From the NCBI GenBank assembly GCA_018292915.2, contig JACVVK020000018.1:461501-525500 (forward strand): a stretch of 64,000 nt of DNA, given 5' to 3'. Position numbers and translations under genes: made by a program. Below the pieces are notes generated by a model, which worked only from the letters and a program-made list of their open reading frames with translations, was not told where the DNA came from and ran no database searches. Shown in pieces: positions 40,860 to 53,102 of the stretch. How positions within the stretch are numbered: the stretch's first letter is position 1; every line of letters starts with the position of its first letter. The stretch comes from Batillaria attramentaria. Taxonomy: Eukaryota > Mollusca > Gastropoda > Batillariidae.

Positions 40860-43800
40860 ATGGTTCGTCGAAAGAGACCGACGATGTTGCTTATAACGTG
40901 TGTTTTGTCTTACTTGGTCGTTACAGGTAAGTTTTGGCGCCGCGTCGTGTAACGACATAGTTGACAGTGACATGACATTTCAGACCAAGTTGTTGTGCCA
41001 GTGTAAATATTTTTGGTTGTTTTCAGCGTTATTCTGTTGTAGCAGATTGCTTGCCGAGTTGCGGTTTCTTGTATTCCGTCAGATAAGTGAACAAAGTATG
41101 ATTGTAAGAGGGGACAGATCAACACAAATCTAAACTTGTATGGCGGATAAGAGTTCGGTGTAACTGTATGTCAGGTACAGGAACAATTACGACTGTTGAT
41201 CAGTTACGACTGTTGTAACAGTAACACAGTGTGCAAACAGTACAAAACTTATTTTCCCATGTTGTACTAACAGTCAGATTTTGTAAATGAAAATTAGAAA
41301 TGAAAGTTGAACATGTCGATGAATCAAAGATTCATTCCAACCCATTAAATTGAGTAATCCATTAATGGCATTATCCAGGAAATGACTCAGTTTAGTGACA
41401 GAAGGATTTCCCCTCTGTTCGAACTAAACCTGTTTTTCACTGACAGTCTGAGTGTGTATAAATAAACTCAGAATTAGAAATAACTGCAAATTATACTAAT
41501 GGTAGTAATACTAATTATATATATATGTATATATATATGCACAGCATACATGTACGTATGTAGTTTAAATTTTCAAAGCACTCAAAAGCAAAGCATATAT
41601 ATAACTGAATCTTATGTCATCTGAATCCGTCAAAACTTGTCACTCAAAGAAAGCCAGAATCAGTAGTAGTACGGTGTACTACAAAAGTAATACTGCACAA
41701 GTTCAACAGAAAAGCCTAGTTAAGTGGTTTTATTTTTCATAATTTCAGTTGCCAGGTTGCACACATAGATTGATAGAAACAACTTCATAAAATACTTTAT
41801 TTCAGTTGTTGCTGATGATCCCATTGTAAAAATCATCGAGACAAACCCTGTCAAGGATCCAGTGGAGGGAAAAATCATCTCAGAAAAGAACAAAGATGTG
41901 CAGTTTACATGTGTTGTTGAGAACAAGCCCAAGAATTCAGAGGTATGTAATATCGAGAAAAGAATGGCAGACTTTTGCTGCCTTGGTTTGTGAAATTTAC
42001 CAGAAATGGTAGTACATTAAATACTGCCATTTCTGGCATGTTATGTAGACAGGTTTTTTATTTATCCTTGCGGGTTCTTTTACCCCCTGGTCACATGTAA
42101 GTACATGTAGTAATAGTCTGTATTAATGAAACAAGTCAGGCAGACATGCAAAGTACCTGTTTACCAGTTTCCTAACTGAAATTTTTTTCCTTTTTAACAG
42201 GTGCAGTGGAATGGGATCGTTCGAAGAAATGGAACTGTGACAACTGTCCCAATCTCCACATCAACGCGGTCATATGACTCGTTCAAATACAGCATCGACA
42301 CACCATCCCCAACATCATGGCGTCTCAGGATCCAGAACGGGCAGGTGACAGACGAAGGTCTGTACAGGTGCGAAGTACAGATATCTCGACAAAACTACGC
42401 CCGTGCTGAAGAGGAGCTGGTCATTGTCGGTAGGTCAAACATAGGTTGCTCCATCAAATAATGGATTATAAAGATAAAGCTGTTTTACCCAACATTTCTA
42501 GACTCGCAGACAGTTTGGACATGTGTCTGTCATCATACCACTTACACACAATTGTAGCCCCTCAGTCTTGCACTGCGCAAACAGATGCTGAAAAGCTCAC
42601 CATCTGTGACAGTCATCTTGGCTTGACTGACTAAGACAGCTTTAGGCCATTGCAGTTCTCATTCAATGGTCAGCAGGTGTCATTGTATCCAAATGCAATT
42701 CTCATTCAAAAATACTTGTCCTTTAAGCGGAAAATCTTCCTTGGACTCACAGCACAACTAATGTGAAAAAATGTAATTCTGCATTATATAACAATCGAAT
42801 ATTAAATTAGTTTGGCATGCAACAGCAAGATAGAATACAGAAATACTGCTTTCAGCACTTTACTTATCACTAAGCAACAGCAAGATAGAATACAGAAATA
42901 CTGCTTTCAGCACTTTACTTATCACTAAGCAACAGCAAGATAGAATACAGAAATACTGCTTTCAGCACTTTACTTATCACTAAGCAACAGCAAGATAGAA
43001 TACAGAAATACTGCTTTCAGCACTTTACTTATCACTAAGCAACAGCAAGATAGAATACAGAAATACTGCTTTCAGCACTTTACTTATCACTAAGCAACAG
43101 CAAGATAGAATACAGAAATACTGCTTTCAGCACTTTACTTATCACTAAGGCACCTGTGGCTCACTGAGTTTCAGCAGCTGACAAGGGATGGTGGATGCTG
43201 TGAACGGAAGGCTGAGTTTTTCTTGTTTGTGCGGCCATCAAACGTCAGTTTGTTGCATTTGGGAGCTGTGTTAATCTCTAAGATAGACTCTTTCGAGTGC
43301 ACAGGCGCAGTCACAAACACAACTGTTCCAAAACAGAAGTCTCCTCATCGACAACCAAGTAATGAAAACAGTAGTGCCTTTGAAACTTGTCCATAAGATT
43401 GATCAAAATAGGATGAGGTGGGGGTGAACCCTTGTCATGTAGTAGGTGCGTCATGTCTCAATAGCTTGTTTTTTTTTGTTTTTGTTTTTTTTCAGTCCTG
43501 CCAGTTTAGTTTGTATAGTAGTAATACTGTACATGTAATAAATATTATCTGTTGTATGTCAATAACAGAAAAGCCCCAGATAGCTGACCTTCGGACCAGC
43601 AGTGATGTCTCAAAGAGCGCAGGACAGAGTCTGACCTTGCAGTGTCATGCCACTGGGCGACCTACCCCCTCAACGAAATGGACACGCATGGCAGGAGAGT
43701 TGCTGCCGAGTGGTGGTCGTGAGCATCTGGTATGGCAAACCTATTGAATCAGCAGCATTGTAAAATTAATTAAGTTGTTTGGCTGGATGATAAATCAGCA

Positions 43801-46753
43801 GGATTGTAAAAATAAGTTTTGGCTGGACATACGAAATGAATCACACATCTGTGTGATTTTTGCAGGAAGTAGTTCCTGCTTTGTATTGTCTCTGGTTAAT
43901 GCTGTTGATAGCTGAATCTTTGTACTGATATCGTAAATACTGAAGTAGCTTAGATTAGTCAGAGAGGCTTATTCATGAAGGTCTGACATCATACACACAG
44001 ATCTCTGAAACTTACTTAAAGTCTTCTTTTTCCTTTCAGAAACCAGCGCTTGTGATTCCAAACCTTAAGCCTGAGCATGCTGGGATCTACCAGTGTTCTG
44101 CCACAAACTCAGCTGGCTACGATTACAGAGACATCCGAGTCACGATCAACTGTAAGAATATATACGTGTCTTTTGCCAAGGATAATCTAATGAATTTCTG
44201 GTGCTTCTAAAAGAACCAGTTTTGAGCTGCTGTACTCACTGATTGAGCATGGCAAAACGTGCATGGAAAAACTTTCATTTCCATTTAGCGCAATAGCTGT
44301 GATGATGCGTTTGCTTTTCTAAGGGCGCACGCATGTGTTTACTGGAAATTGCAATTAACACTTGTAGATAGGTAACCCTTCTGCACAGAGTTGGATGTCA
44401 GTCAGGTTAGAAGTAGTCTTTTAGCTATTGTGTAGAAAAAAAAAAAACCCACAGCTTTTCAGTTTGCTACAAAATAAAAGGAACGTGTTCAAACTTCAAT
44501 CCTCTTCACTTCATGTCTCATCATCACTCCTGTCTCAGCTACACTGGCTTCCCATCAAGGCCAGGATAGAATATAAACTTGCTACACTAGCTTTTCGTCT
44601 TTTTGATGGCACACTGCCTGCCTACCTGTCCTCATTACTAACTGTCTATCAACCATCCAGGTCCCTTCGCTCCAGCTCCGAACGCCTTCTTGTCGTACCT
44701 AAGACCCACACTAAATCCTTTGGACAACGTTCATTTCAGTATCAAGCCCCTGTAATCTGGAATTCTCTGCCCCTGTGCATTCGAAATGCTTCTGACTTAC
44801 TTGATTTTAAAGCCAAACTCAAAACCTTCCTGTTCAGATTATCCTATAACTAGTTTCTCAACTGACCTTGACCCATCCTGAGCCCTTATGCTGGTGGAAT
44901 GGCAGGGTGTGTGTGTGGTGTGTGTGTGTGTGTGTGTGATGACAGTATGAGTTATTGATTTTATTAGTTTAGTCAGAAATTGTAAAGCGCGTTGAGCTCA
45001 CTTCTTGGGGATACTGCGCTATATAAGAATGTTATATTATTATTATTATTATTATTATTAATCCAACTCAGATTACATTGTCAAGTTGTGTTTCTTTAAT
45101 TGTGGTGTTTCTGATTGGTGCAGTGTATCTGTTACGGCATGGTTTCATTTTTCTGTAGAACATTGTAAAACAGAAGTGTTTCACACAGGTGCCTTGTTTT
45201 CAATTTCAGTTGCTCCTGTTGTGGTGTCGGCTAATCAAGCAGTGCAGCAGGCCGTTGGTTATGTCAAGGAGCTTGTCTGTGACATCAAGGGATACCCAAC
45301 GCCTCAGCCTGAGGACATCAGCTGGACCAAGCAAGGCGCACCACTCAACTTTGATTCACAGTCAGTGGTCTTGCCTTTGATTCACAGGGTTCATCTGCCT
45401 GTGACTTTGCATACACTCGGCTTCTGTTCTTGAAGTACTGTAGATTCTCCAAACATATCATAGGCATTCACTTCTAGGAGAAAAAATTTTGTGCCTGAGG
45501 ATAGTTGGTGTGTATAGCTTGACTCAAGATGAAGATCAAATTAGGCTTCACTGGTGAATGTAGGAATGTGTTTCTAGAAAACGTTTGTCAGTCTTGGGGT
45601 GGGGGGGGACCCCCCCCCCCCCCCAAAGTCTTCAAAACAAACTTTTTTTTTTTTTTTTTTGGTTAAATTTATCGATTCCTTTTCCTCACGTAATTTTTTT
45701 TCTTGGTTGATTGCAGCATTCACATTCGCAACATCCCAGGAGCCTCCAGTCGCATCACCAGTATCCTTGTATTTTGGCCGGTACTAGAGTCAGATTATGG
45801 TGCCTACAGATGTGACGCTAAAAATGAAAAGGGAACCAGCGGTCTCGGTTTCCAGCTTCAGAGTAAGTAACTTCTTTGGTATTGTACTTTCCGAGACCGT
45901 AGTCTAGAAGATACACAATAAGGGATCAGCTGAAAACACACCAAGTTTAAATTTGTAATTTTAAAAAGTCTTCAAAATAGTTTGCCTCTGTTAAAGTCAA
46001 CCTGAATGATACGTTGTGGAGTCTGAACGGTGCCATGTTCAAAGGATTTTGCCAGGCAGTCCTTACAGGCCCCTCTGTTTCAGTTTCCTCGTCCATTCTT
46101 TGGAGCTGTAGCAAAGGTCTATCATTGCTTTCTTTTGAACAACTGATTGATGCTGAACAACAAAAATAAAGAAATGATTGAAAATAAATTAGCAAGCTAC
46201 TGGCCTCAGTATTTTGCTACATGCTGACAGGCTCTTTGGGTGAAAGAACAATGAATTGATAGTGGTCAGGTGACATTTGTATACATGTATTACACATTAA
46301 TGTTGGCGGTGTCTGTTCATGCATGGACTCCCGTTTATTTCAATTCAATTCAATTCAATTCAATTCAATTCAATTCAAACGACTTTATTGTGTCCATCAA
46401 GAACAAATTTGTCTTTTGTTCAGGGGCATGTAAAATTTATTAAAACAAAGGGTTAATATTTAAAGGCAGCCTCACGATGTATAATAATAATATATAAGAC
46501 AAGCAAACCAAAAGTGATAAGAAAGGACACAATACATAAATTTGATTCACCACTAACTACCAACCAACCAAACTGAGCCCACAATACTGGTGGCTAAAAT
46601 AGAAACCACGGTAACTAAATTTCAGGGTCAGCAACTCCAACAGAGGACAGATCGAATCAGATCAGAGCTGGGGCATCCGTCCTGGCTGTCAACATCGGAA
46701 CGGTCATCATGGTTCTCTCTGTCTGCATCCTTCATCGAATGGGATTCCACTGA
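40860..46753 (+). CDS. Lachesin/IgLON-like adhesion protein with three Ig domains
   Basis: Predicted secreted-pathway cell-surface adhesion protein. Exons: 40860-40926, 41806-41942, 42201-42429, 43569-43729, 44040-44151, 45210-45360, 45717-45862, 46626-46753 (TGA); 1131 nt, 376 aa, all phases consistent. Residues 1-25 form a signal peptide (basic start, then MLLITCVLSYLVVTVVA). Ig1 has Cys58, Trp71 and DEGLYRC with Cys125. Ig2 has Cys170, Trp182 and HAGIYQC with Cys217. Ig3 has Cys259, Trp274 and DYGAYRC with Cys318. The last 40 residues hold a small-residue site (RAGAS) and a hydrophobic stretch (VLAVNIGTVIMVLSVCIL) followed by only HRMGFH, as expected for a GPI-attachment signal; a single-pass anchor is the alternative. 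Three Ig domains plus a GPI-type tail fit lachesin/IgLON proteins, but the exact orthologue is not determined. Confidence 0.88.
42819..43148 (+). repeat. Six perfect copies of a 55-bp tandem repeat
   Basis: The unit begins GCAACAGCAAGATAGAATAC and repeats at 42819, 42874, 42929, 42984, 43039 and 43094 with no differences seen. It lies in IgSF intron 3. Confidence 0.95.
44480..45060 (+). mobile_element. LINE 3' fragment (reverse transcriptase C-terminus)
   Basis: An open frame at about 44490-44853 encodes the conserved non-LTR RT tail (LHWLPIKARIEYKLATLAF, RSLRSSSERLLVVPKT, PVIWNSLPLCIRNASDL, FKAKLKTFLFRL). It is followed by a 3' tail with GTAAAGCGCGTTGAGC, TATATAAGAA and (ATT)n, typical of L2/Rex1-like elements. 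It is 5'-truncated and sits in IgSF intron 5. Confidence 0.8.
46338..46440 (-). mobile_element. Retroelement 3' tail with (TTGAA)n, minus strand
   Basis: A (CAATT)n run at 46338-46377 is followed by sequence that on the minus strand ends GACACAATAAAGTCG. This fits a retroelement 3' end, inserted in IgSF intron 7. Confidence 0.4.
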
Positions 46754-47426
46754 ACACTTGCCGTTTCACTTTCAACTCACATTTGGTCTACATCATTCCC
46801 GTTTCACACATATCATTATGTAGAAGTTCCAAGGTGTCAGTATCAACTGCTGAATTTGAACGAAATTTTGAAGGGTTTACACTAATGTCATTTTACTGTG
46901 AACCAAGACATCTGAGTGTGTGTGTTTTAGGTGAGTATTCTGGACATCACTGCTTGGACTCTCAGCCATCAATCAAACTCAAAGCACAGCAGTTCGAAGC
47001 ATTTCCATGGTAACTAATGTTCTACGGAGTAACCGTATTAGTGTGAATCTGACCTCTTGTTTTAGTTTAGGCAGCTATTTAAGGAACAGAATACCTTTTT
47101 TTTTTTTCATTGTCACAAATCAGTGCTGAACAGAAAAGTTGCGTTCAAACTTACAGATTCCTGGGCCTTTTCTGAAACGTGAGAGTGGTTTGTTTGGTTT
47201 CTTTCCCCACGTGTACAGTGTACAAAAAAAGTGCCTGCATTGTTTACAGATGAAGGATGGTTCTTGTGTAAATAGCTGTACAGAAAAGCAATATTTTTTT
47301 TTCTTTCCATTTGTACGTTTTCCATTCCATGATCTTTTTTTACCTCATGTACAATATTCCCATTTTTGAGACATATCACTTTTTTATTCTCCATAATAGC
47401 TAAAGTAATTGGGTCTGTGCAAACGG

Positions 47427-47560
47427 TGCCTGAATGATTATTTAGTGATAAGAACATCATTTAGTGACAAAAATATCATGCACATCATACAGTGCCTGAA
47501 TGATTATTTAGTGATAAGAACATCATTTAGTGACAAGAATATCATGAACATCATTCTGTT
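47427..47560 (+). repeat. Two tandem copies of a 66-bp unit
   Basis: The block TGCCTGAATGATTATTTAGT onward is repeated once with minor changes. It lies in the IgSF 3' flank. Confidence 0.85.
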
Positions 47561-47591
47561 GGTTGTATGTCGCCAGCCAGTTTATTTTTTG

Positions 47592-48121
47592 TAACCTTCC
47601 GGCTACGTTGCTAAAAAACTTCTTAGTCCTACATCGTGTGAAACAACTTACCCATGGTTTTTACATAGGTAATTTTCGACTTACTCCTAGTCCTACGTCG
47701 TGGGAAACAAATTACCCATGGTTTTTACATAGGTAATTTTCGACTTATTCCTAGTCCTACGTCGTGGGAAACAAATTACCTATGGTTTTTATATAGGCAG
47801 ATTGTAGCTTATTCCTAGTCCTACATCGTGGGAAACAAATTACCTATGGTTTTTATATAGGCAGATTGTAGCTTATTCCTAGTCCTACATCGTGGGAAAC
47901 AAATTACCCATGGTTTTTATATAGGCAATTCACAATTTATTTATTGTTTAATTACTCTGCTAATTACAAGTTAAACAACACAATTTTTGGCATGAACATA
48001 GTCAAACCATTTATTGACAAAGTCATGAAATTTCAAAGGTGTGACCTAAATATTGACCGAGATACGTTCATCTAAAGCAATGTGTGTGCAACTTTTTACC
48101 CACGACGTAGCCGGAAGGTTA
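47592..48121. mobile_element. TIR-bounded element with an internal 64-bp tandem array
   Basis: Perfect 17-bp inverted ends TAACCTTCCGGCTACGT bound 530 bp. Inside, five copies of a 64-bp unit (about 47623-47942) begin CTAGTCCTACGTCGTGGG. No coding frame and no clear target duplication were seen. It lies downstream of the IgSF gene. Confidence 0.65.
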
Positions 48122-48414
48122 AAGTGGCAACCATTGTCCCATTTGAGCACATGATCAGAGTATCCAAAAAATTCATTTGATTGCCCTTCTTCATCCTGGT
48201 CCATCAATGTCTGCTTGGCTTATAAACTGTGCATTTACCTGAAAGTTGTACATGAAGCGCATGCATTACTGTGGTGAAAAATGTTGACCGTTGAATGCTT
48301 TTGAATGCAGTATATCAACGTCCTTACGACACATTTTGATCTGATCACAGATTCGGCTCCATTCAGTACATAACAGCACACTACCACTAAATTTGCATTA
48401 CGGTTACCAGAGGC

Positions 48415-48568
48415 GTATTCAGTTAGCATAGCCCCTGCAGTAACGCAGAGATGGTAGCCCCAACTCCGCATGGCTAGAGGCTGAATTCACTTGACTGGTC
48501 CTCTAGCTTTGGAAAGTTAGCACCAGGCAGAGAGCCTTCTCTCTGTGGGGGCTATGCTAACTGAACAC
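48415..48568. repeat. Inverted-repeat hairpin, possible MITE
   Basis: The left arm GTATTCAGTTAGCATAGCCC and right arm GGGCTATGCTAACTGAACAC are near-perfect inverted copies around a spacer of about 100 bp. Confidence 0.6.
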
Positions 48569-48636
48569 ATCAGATCTTGTGTACCATCTTATCTAACAGC
48601 TTAACTGTTAGCAAGATATCTGTGACAGAATTCATA

Positions 48637-48642
48637 AATAAA
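48637..48642 (+). other. Candidate IgSF gene polyadenylation signal
   Basis: Plus-strand AATAAA about 1.9 kb after the IgSF stop (46753). It faces the GEMIN8 signal from the opposite strand. Confidence 0.35.
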
Positions 48643-48670
48643 GCAGCAAACTTGTTTTCATTACACAGCT

Positions 48671-48676
48671 TTTATT
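48671..48676 (-). other. Candidate GEMIN8 polyadenylation signal
   Basis: Minus-strand AATAAA about 480 bp after the GEMIN8 stop (49156). Confidence 0.45.
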
Positions 48677-49155
48677 CAAACAAGACACATAAAAACTAAG
48701 ACTGCCCAATGCATTGTTAGGACGTTTTCAAGGGAAACTGTATTCCAGACTTTGTACATATCGCTAACATTCCAAGAGTGTATAGGCAGTAGTTTGTAAT
48801 GTCCTGTCTGTTTATAAATACCTTTTCTAAGAAATAAATGTACAATTATTTTTTAGGAAGGCTAAGTTTTTGTTTGGCTGAATGTGATGAATTTCAATAA
48901 TGCACACCTGCATCCTGGTATTGGAGATTTGCTGCATCAAAAAAAAACTGAAGAAATGTCCAAGCATTTGATCTGGACCACTGCAAAGTAAACTTTCCCA
49001 AACACACACAAAAGGCAAATGTGGTAACAGACACAAACCACACACTCTAACACACAGACACATAGACACACATGCATCAGTTAGTGTGTACATGTAATTA
49101 GAAAAAAGACGATTCCAGTTTCGAGCAAGTCATCTATTTTGTCACACAGACACAA

Positions 49156-52034
49156 TCATCTGTCGAAAATGACCTTGAACGGCATATTGGGCCAGGGTTT
49201 GGGTTGTCTAACATCGAGGTTCCGATCAAAGTTCATCTGCAAAGCTGTTTCCATTCCATGGATCATGGCTGCTCCTTTTCCATACAGAAGTCGCATCTCT
49301 GCTGTCCGTCTTGAACCTGGTTGTTCCCTTGGTGCTTCTACTGTCCGCTCTTTCTGGTCACTGCGTACTGGAGGAAGAACAAAACTGATTTTATTTCAGC
49401 GATACAGTCTTTTCTCTTCTTTTACAGTATGATAAACATTGGTGTCGCAAAGTTGTGGTCCTAGACAATTTTGAGTCAATGACACTGACACACCGCTACT
49501 TATCCAGACCTGCCTACTCACCAAACATGACATGAGTAGTGCCAAAAACCAAACAAGTAGTTTCCTGGCCAAATGAGTAGTCCTAACGTATCCCAACTGA
49601 AATGTGCCAGCTTGTTGCTTAAGCTTCAAATCAATTATTCTATTCTTTGGCTTGTTTGATTCGACTGGTTACAGTGTACTACAGTCTACAGTGATCATTT
49701 TATGTCCGCGCCTTGCGCCATTGGCGCATAAATTTTAAAAAAATGACCCATGAAAATCTTAAGCTGTGTGCCGATCGGCGCATCGTTATAACTTTAAAAG
49801 TTTCGACACAGAGTCTGAAGTCTGCACTCACAGTCTGAAGACTCCCCAACAAAATTCGTCTGCTACCCAGCGACAGCTATTGTTACGTAAAATCTCATTG
49901 GATGAGACTACAATCAGGTGGTCTGGTCTGCCCAATCAGAAGCAATCGTTCGTCTACCCCAGAGCCTCGTTTTGGAGCGCTTTTCATACACAAAAAAAGT
50001 TGTGTGCGCGTCGCCGTTTTCATCTGTTCGGTTCCGTTTTAGAATGACCCGTTTTAGAATTTGGAAATGGCCCATATAAGTTGGTCACAGTGGGCCATTT
50101 CACCCATAGATTTTCTACAAAAATGATCACTGTACTACCATAGTATCTCAGTATGTTTTTTGGGGTTTTTTGTTTGTTTGTTTTTTTAGCCAAATTTCTT
50201 TCTACCAGGTATTTATACATTGTTAAACTTTGAATGAGGCTTGTTCAAAAAGCTGGATCGGCGCGAGCGAAAGTTCAGATCGGATTTGACGCAACGCTAA
50301 CCGCTAAATTACGTAGATTTAGGAAACAAAATTGTGTACTGAGGCAATTACCCGCGTAGTTGCGTAGTAAGCCCAAAATTACTTAGTTTTCTATGGTCAA
50401 TGCATAGGGTAGGCAGTCTGCTTATCTGTTAAAACTCAACCCTAGCAGACATAAATTTACACCTCGAAGTGTACAATACTGCCCTGTTAATTTCAAACCT
50501 GCATTCCATCACTGCCATGAAGTTTTCCATATGCAACTGTTTTTCACTCGTAGAATGTTGAATACGTAATCATAACAAAAACATGATAAATAAATAACCT
50601 CACCTTCTTCAATGTTGACGAGAGTCTCTTCTTTCTTTGTCTTTTCAGATTTCTTCCTAGCCTCTGAAAAATAGAAAACTCGTTACTGCTAGCATGTAAT
50701 GAATATGCCATATCAGGACTTTGACAGTTTCAAGGAATCCTTATTTAATAATAATAATAAAGAGTATTGTATCTAGGTGCTTTTCCCAATTTCATGAATC
50801 GGCTCAAAGCGCCGCGAACTGAACCCAACACACACGCTCACGTGAATCACACGCGTTCTCTCAGTCTCACACACTGGACATTTATAAACACATTACAATC
50901 ACGTGGTGCGAAGGGTCAGCTCAGCTATTTAAATTTCGGAATTTAGAATTGCATTTATTTTTCAAATTTGGTGGGCTGAACATTTCCAAAGCAGAGGGGA
51001 GGAAGCCGGAGTACCCGGAGAGAACCCTAACGATCGACCCGAATGAACGGTGCCACATATGAGAAGGAAAAATTCTTTGCCCCGAGTGGGACTCGAACCC
51101 CCGACCTCTCGCACTGGTGACAAGTCTCTTAACCACTAGACCACCGACCGCCCCATTTTAGAAGATACTACTCATTTCAGAAGAAGAAAAAAAGAATTTA
51201 TAGTACAAAATTACGTCTGAATGAACCAGTGAAACCATGCAAACCTCTCTCCAGGCGGTGCTTATGAGTGTGTGCAAAGAAATCCAACATCTCTTCACTG
51301 ATCTCCATTTGTACCTCTGCTGAAACTTCAACCAGAGAATCACTTGACTCATCATCCATCTGAACATCAGTTGTGTCCCCTTCCTCTTTCTCCGACAGAG
51401 ATGAGCCATTGTCCGTGGACCCTGAATAGTTCACCGCCATCTTCATCCTCTTCCTGGCCGCTTTTCTCCTCTGCCTCGCCTTCCTGTTTCTCTGTGTTCG
51501 ACGAGAGACCGGCTTTTTGAACTCATGCTCGACTCGTTGAGAACTGGTGTTTTCAGGTTGTTGTAAAGTACTAGAGGAAAGGCTGGCTGACAGAGCCTTT
51601 GTGTACTGCTGCCTGACTGTTTTGTACACCTCCATATGTTTCTCACACCATAGTGATACAAACTGGTAATGTTGCCAGTAATGCTTGAAACAGTCATGCT
51701 GATACCACTGTCCCTGGCCGGCATTAAAGTCTGGAAGCTGAAATTTTCCTGGAGACTGGCCGTTCTCTTTCTGTTCTTCCGTGCTTTCACCTTTTACATC
51801 TGCCCCTTGTGTGTCAGCAGCAACTTCCATTTTGATCACATCCTCCTCAGCGTGTGCTGGAGAAATGAGAACAGTGGTATCAAGAGTTTCATCATTTGTG
51901 TCTGAAACAGTGACTGCTGATGAGCCATCCTCCTCCTGCCTCATCTGTACATGTCCAGCACCAGAAAAATCTTCATCTGTGTCTTCTGTCACTGATGTCA
52001 TGGTTGTGGTACTGGTGTAATCCACATCATCCAT
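49156..52034 (-). CDS. GEMIN8: Gem-associated protein 8 (SMN complex subunit)
   Basis: GEMIN8 bridges SMN with Gemin6/7 and Unrip in the complex that assembles Sm cores on snRNAs. Minus-strand exons: 52034-51245, 50663-50604, 49367-49156; 1062 nt, 353 aa, phases consistent. The conserved aromatic block is at residues 110-138 (WYQHDCFKHYWQHYQF, then a Trp and MEVYK). The second block is EISEEMLDFFAHTHKHRLER (244-263). The C-terminal block includes ERTVEAPREQPGSRRTAEMR, LLYGKGAAMIHGMETALQMN and QPKPWPNMPFK. All three match human GEMIN8 in order. The protein is about 110 residues longer than human (242 aa). The excess is an acidic, Ser/Thr-rich N-terminus (1-105) and a very basic stretch at 173-199 (RRTQRNRKARQRRKAARKR), plausibly a nuclear-localisation or RNA-binding segment. 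The start is the first ATG of a long open frame; a later start is not excluded. Confidence 0.92.
49689..50132. mobile_element. Possible short TIR element flanked by TA
   Basis: CAGTGATCATTTT at the left and AAAATGATCACTG at the right are inverted copies with TA outside each. It is 444 bp with no coding frame and lies in the long GEMIN8 intron. The short TIR leaves room for chance. Confidence 0.45.
50747..51154 (-). mobile_element. tRNA-derived SINE, family 3, in GEMIN8 intron
   Basis: Reverse copy of the element at 22990-23382, starting at the left with (AAT)n and ending in the tRNA-like head. No target duplication was identified with confidence. Confidence 0.75.
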
Positions 52035-52698
52035 GGTGATTTCTAACCAAGTCCTTATCCTGCGAACAACGAGAGAAAAAATTAACGCTGCTGTTCCTTA
52101 CCACGTATCTGACCACATGACTTATGGGAACGCTGGCCATCTTCATCACATGAATGCCCGAGATACATGTAATCAGACACGTATACACGTGTGACTCCGA
52201 CAAACACCCACGCACAAGAGAGCGCTGAAACATTAGCTCATAGTTACGGTCACTCAGAGACATGCATGTGTGTTATGTCTCTGGGTCACTGCAAACGTTC
52301 TCTCAGAATTATCTTCATTAAATTGTAAGCTCATTCAAGCTAAGCACACAAGTGTAGTTATCCTTTTGTAACTCATAGGAGAGACTAGTCCAATTCATTT
52401 GACTCAGTGCTGAGGGCCTGGAAGATCTATAAATCTCAATTTATGGACACTAACTCAAGTGAAGTACGTCACATCAGTTGAGGTAGCAAGAGAGGGACGA
52501 GAGGAGGAGGATAAGCTTCTGATTCTACTCAAACCTACTCTGGCTGACGATAAATTCTGGAGAGCGCCTGAAGACAATCAACTCTGGGTTGTATCGCTGA
52601 TTGTTTGGTGAATTAACCAGACAGACAATGTAAACTTCTGATCATTCTTTCAACGTTGCGAGAGCCCTCAGGACGCTCGTGTGTTAAACGTCACAAAT

Positions 52699-53102
52699 GG
52701 GTCCTACTAATTACCGAAAACAACCGAAAACAACTCAATACGGGTAGAACGCGGTTAAAACATAGAAATAACAATGCACAAACATAACAAAAACACACAA
52801 ACATGATTTAAGGTGAAAAAGAGGCCTTTAAAAAGCTAAAAAGAAAAAAGGCGACAATGCAGAAAATAACCAGTCTGGACCAGACGGAGTCGCTTCCCTT
52901 GGGAGACACGTTCATTTCGTCCTGTTCTCTTTGAGTGAATAAGTACTTTTTTTCCTTTTAACTAGTTTAATGCCTCTTTTTTCACCTTTTATCATGGTTA
53001 TGTGTTGTTATTTCTATGTTTTAACTGCGTTCTACCCGTATTAAGAGTTGTTTTCGGTTGTTTTCGGTCGTTTTCGGTTGTTTTCGGTAATTAGTAGGAC
53101 CG
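52699..53102. mobile_element. Mutator-like foldback element with 9-bp target duplication
   Basis: Long inverted repeats (about 80-100 bp) begin GGTCCTACTAATTACCGAAA on both ends and are bordered by GTCACAAAT (52690-52698 and 53103-53111). The 9-bp duplication and long TIRs fit the MULE superfamily. The left arm has two CCGAAAACAA-type units and the right arm four. No transposase frame is present. Confidence 0.8.

Noticed and set aside
42819..43148. Regularly spaced repeat as CRISPR
   Set aside because: Units are contiguous 55-bp tandem copies without unique spacers, in an animal intron.
44428..44853. 141-codon plus-strand frame as a host gene
   Set aside because: Matches the C-terminal tail of non-LTR reverse transcriptases and lies inside an intron; a LINE fragment.
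51443..51905. Overlapping frames on both strands within GEMIN8
   Set aside because: Shadow frames of the GEMIN8 first coding exon.
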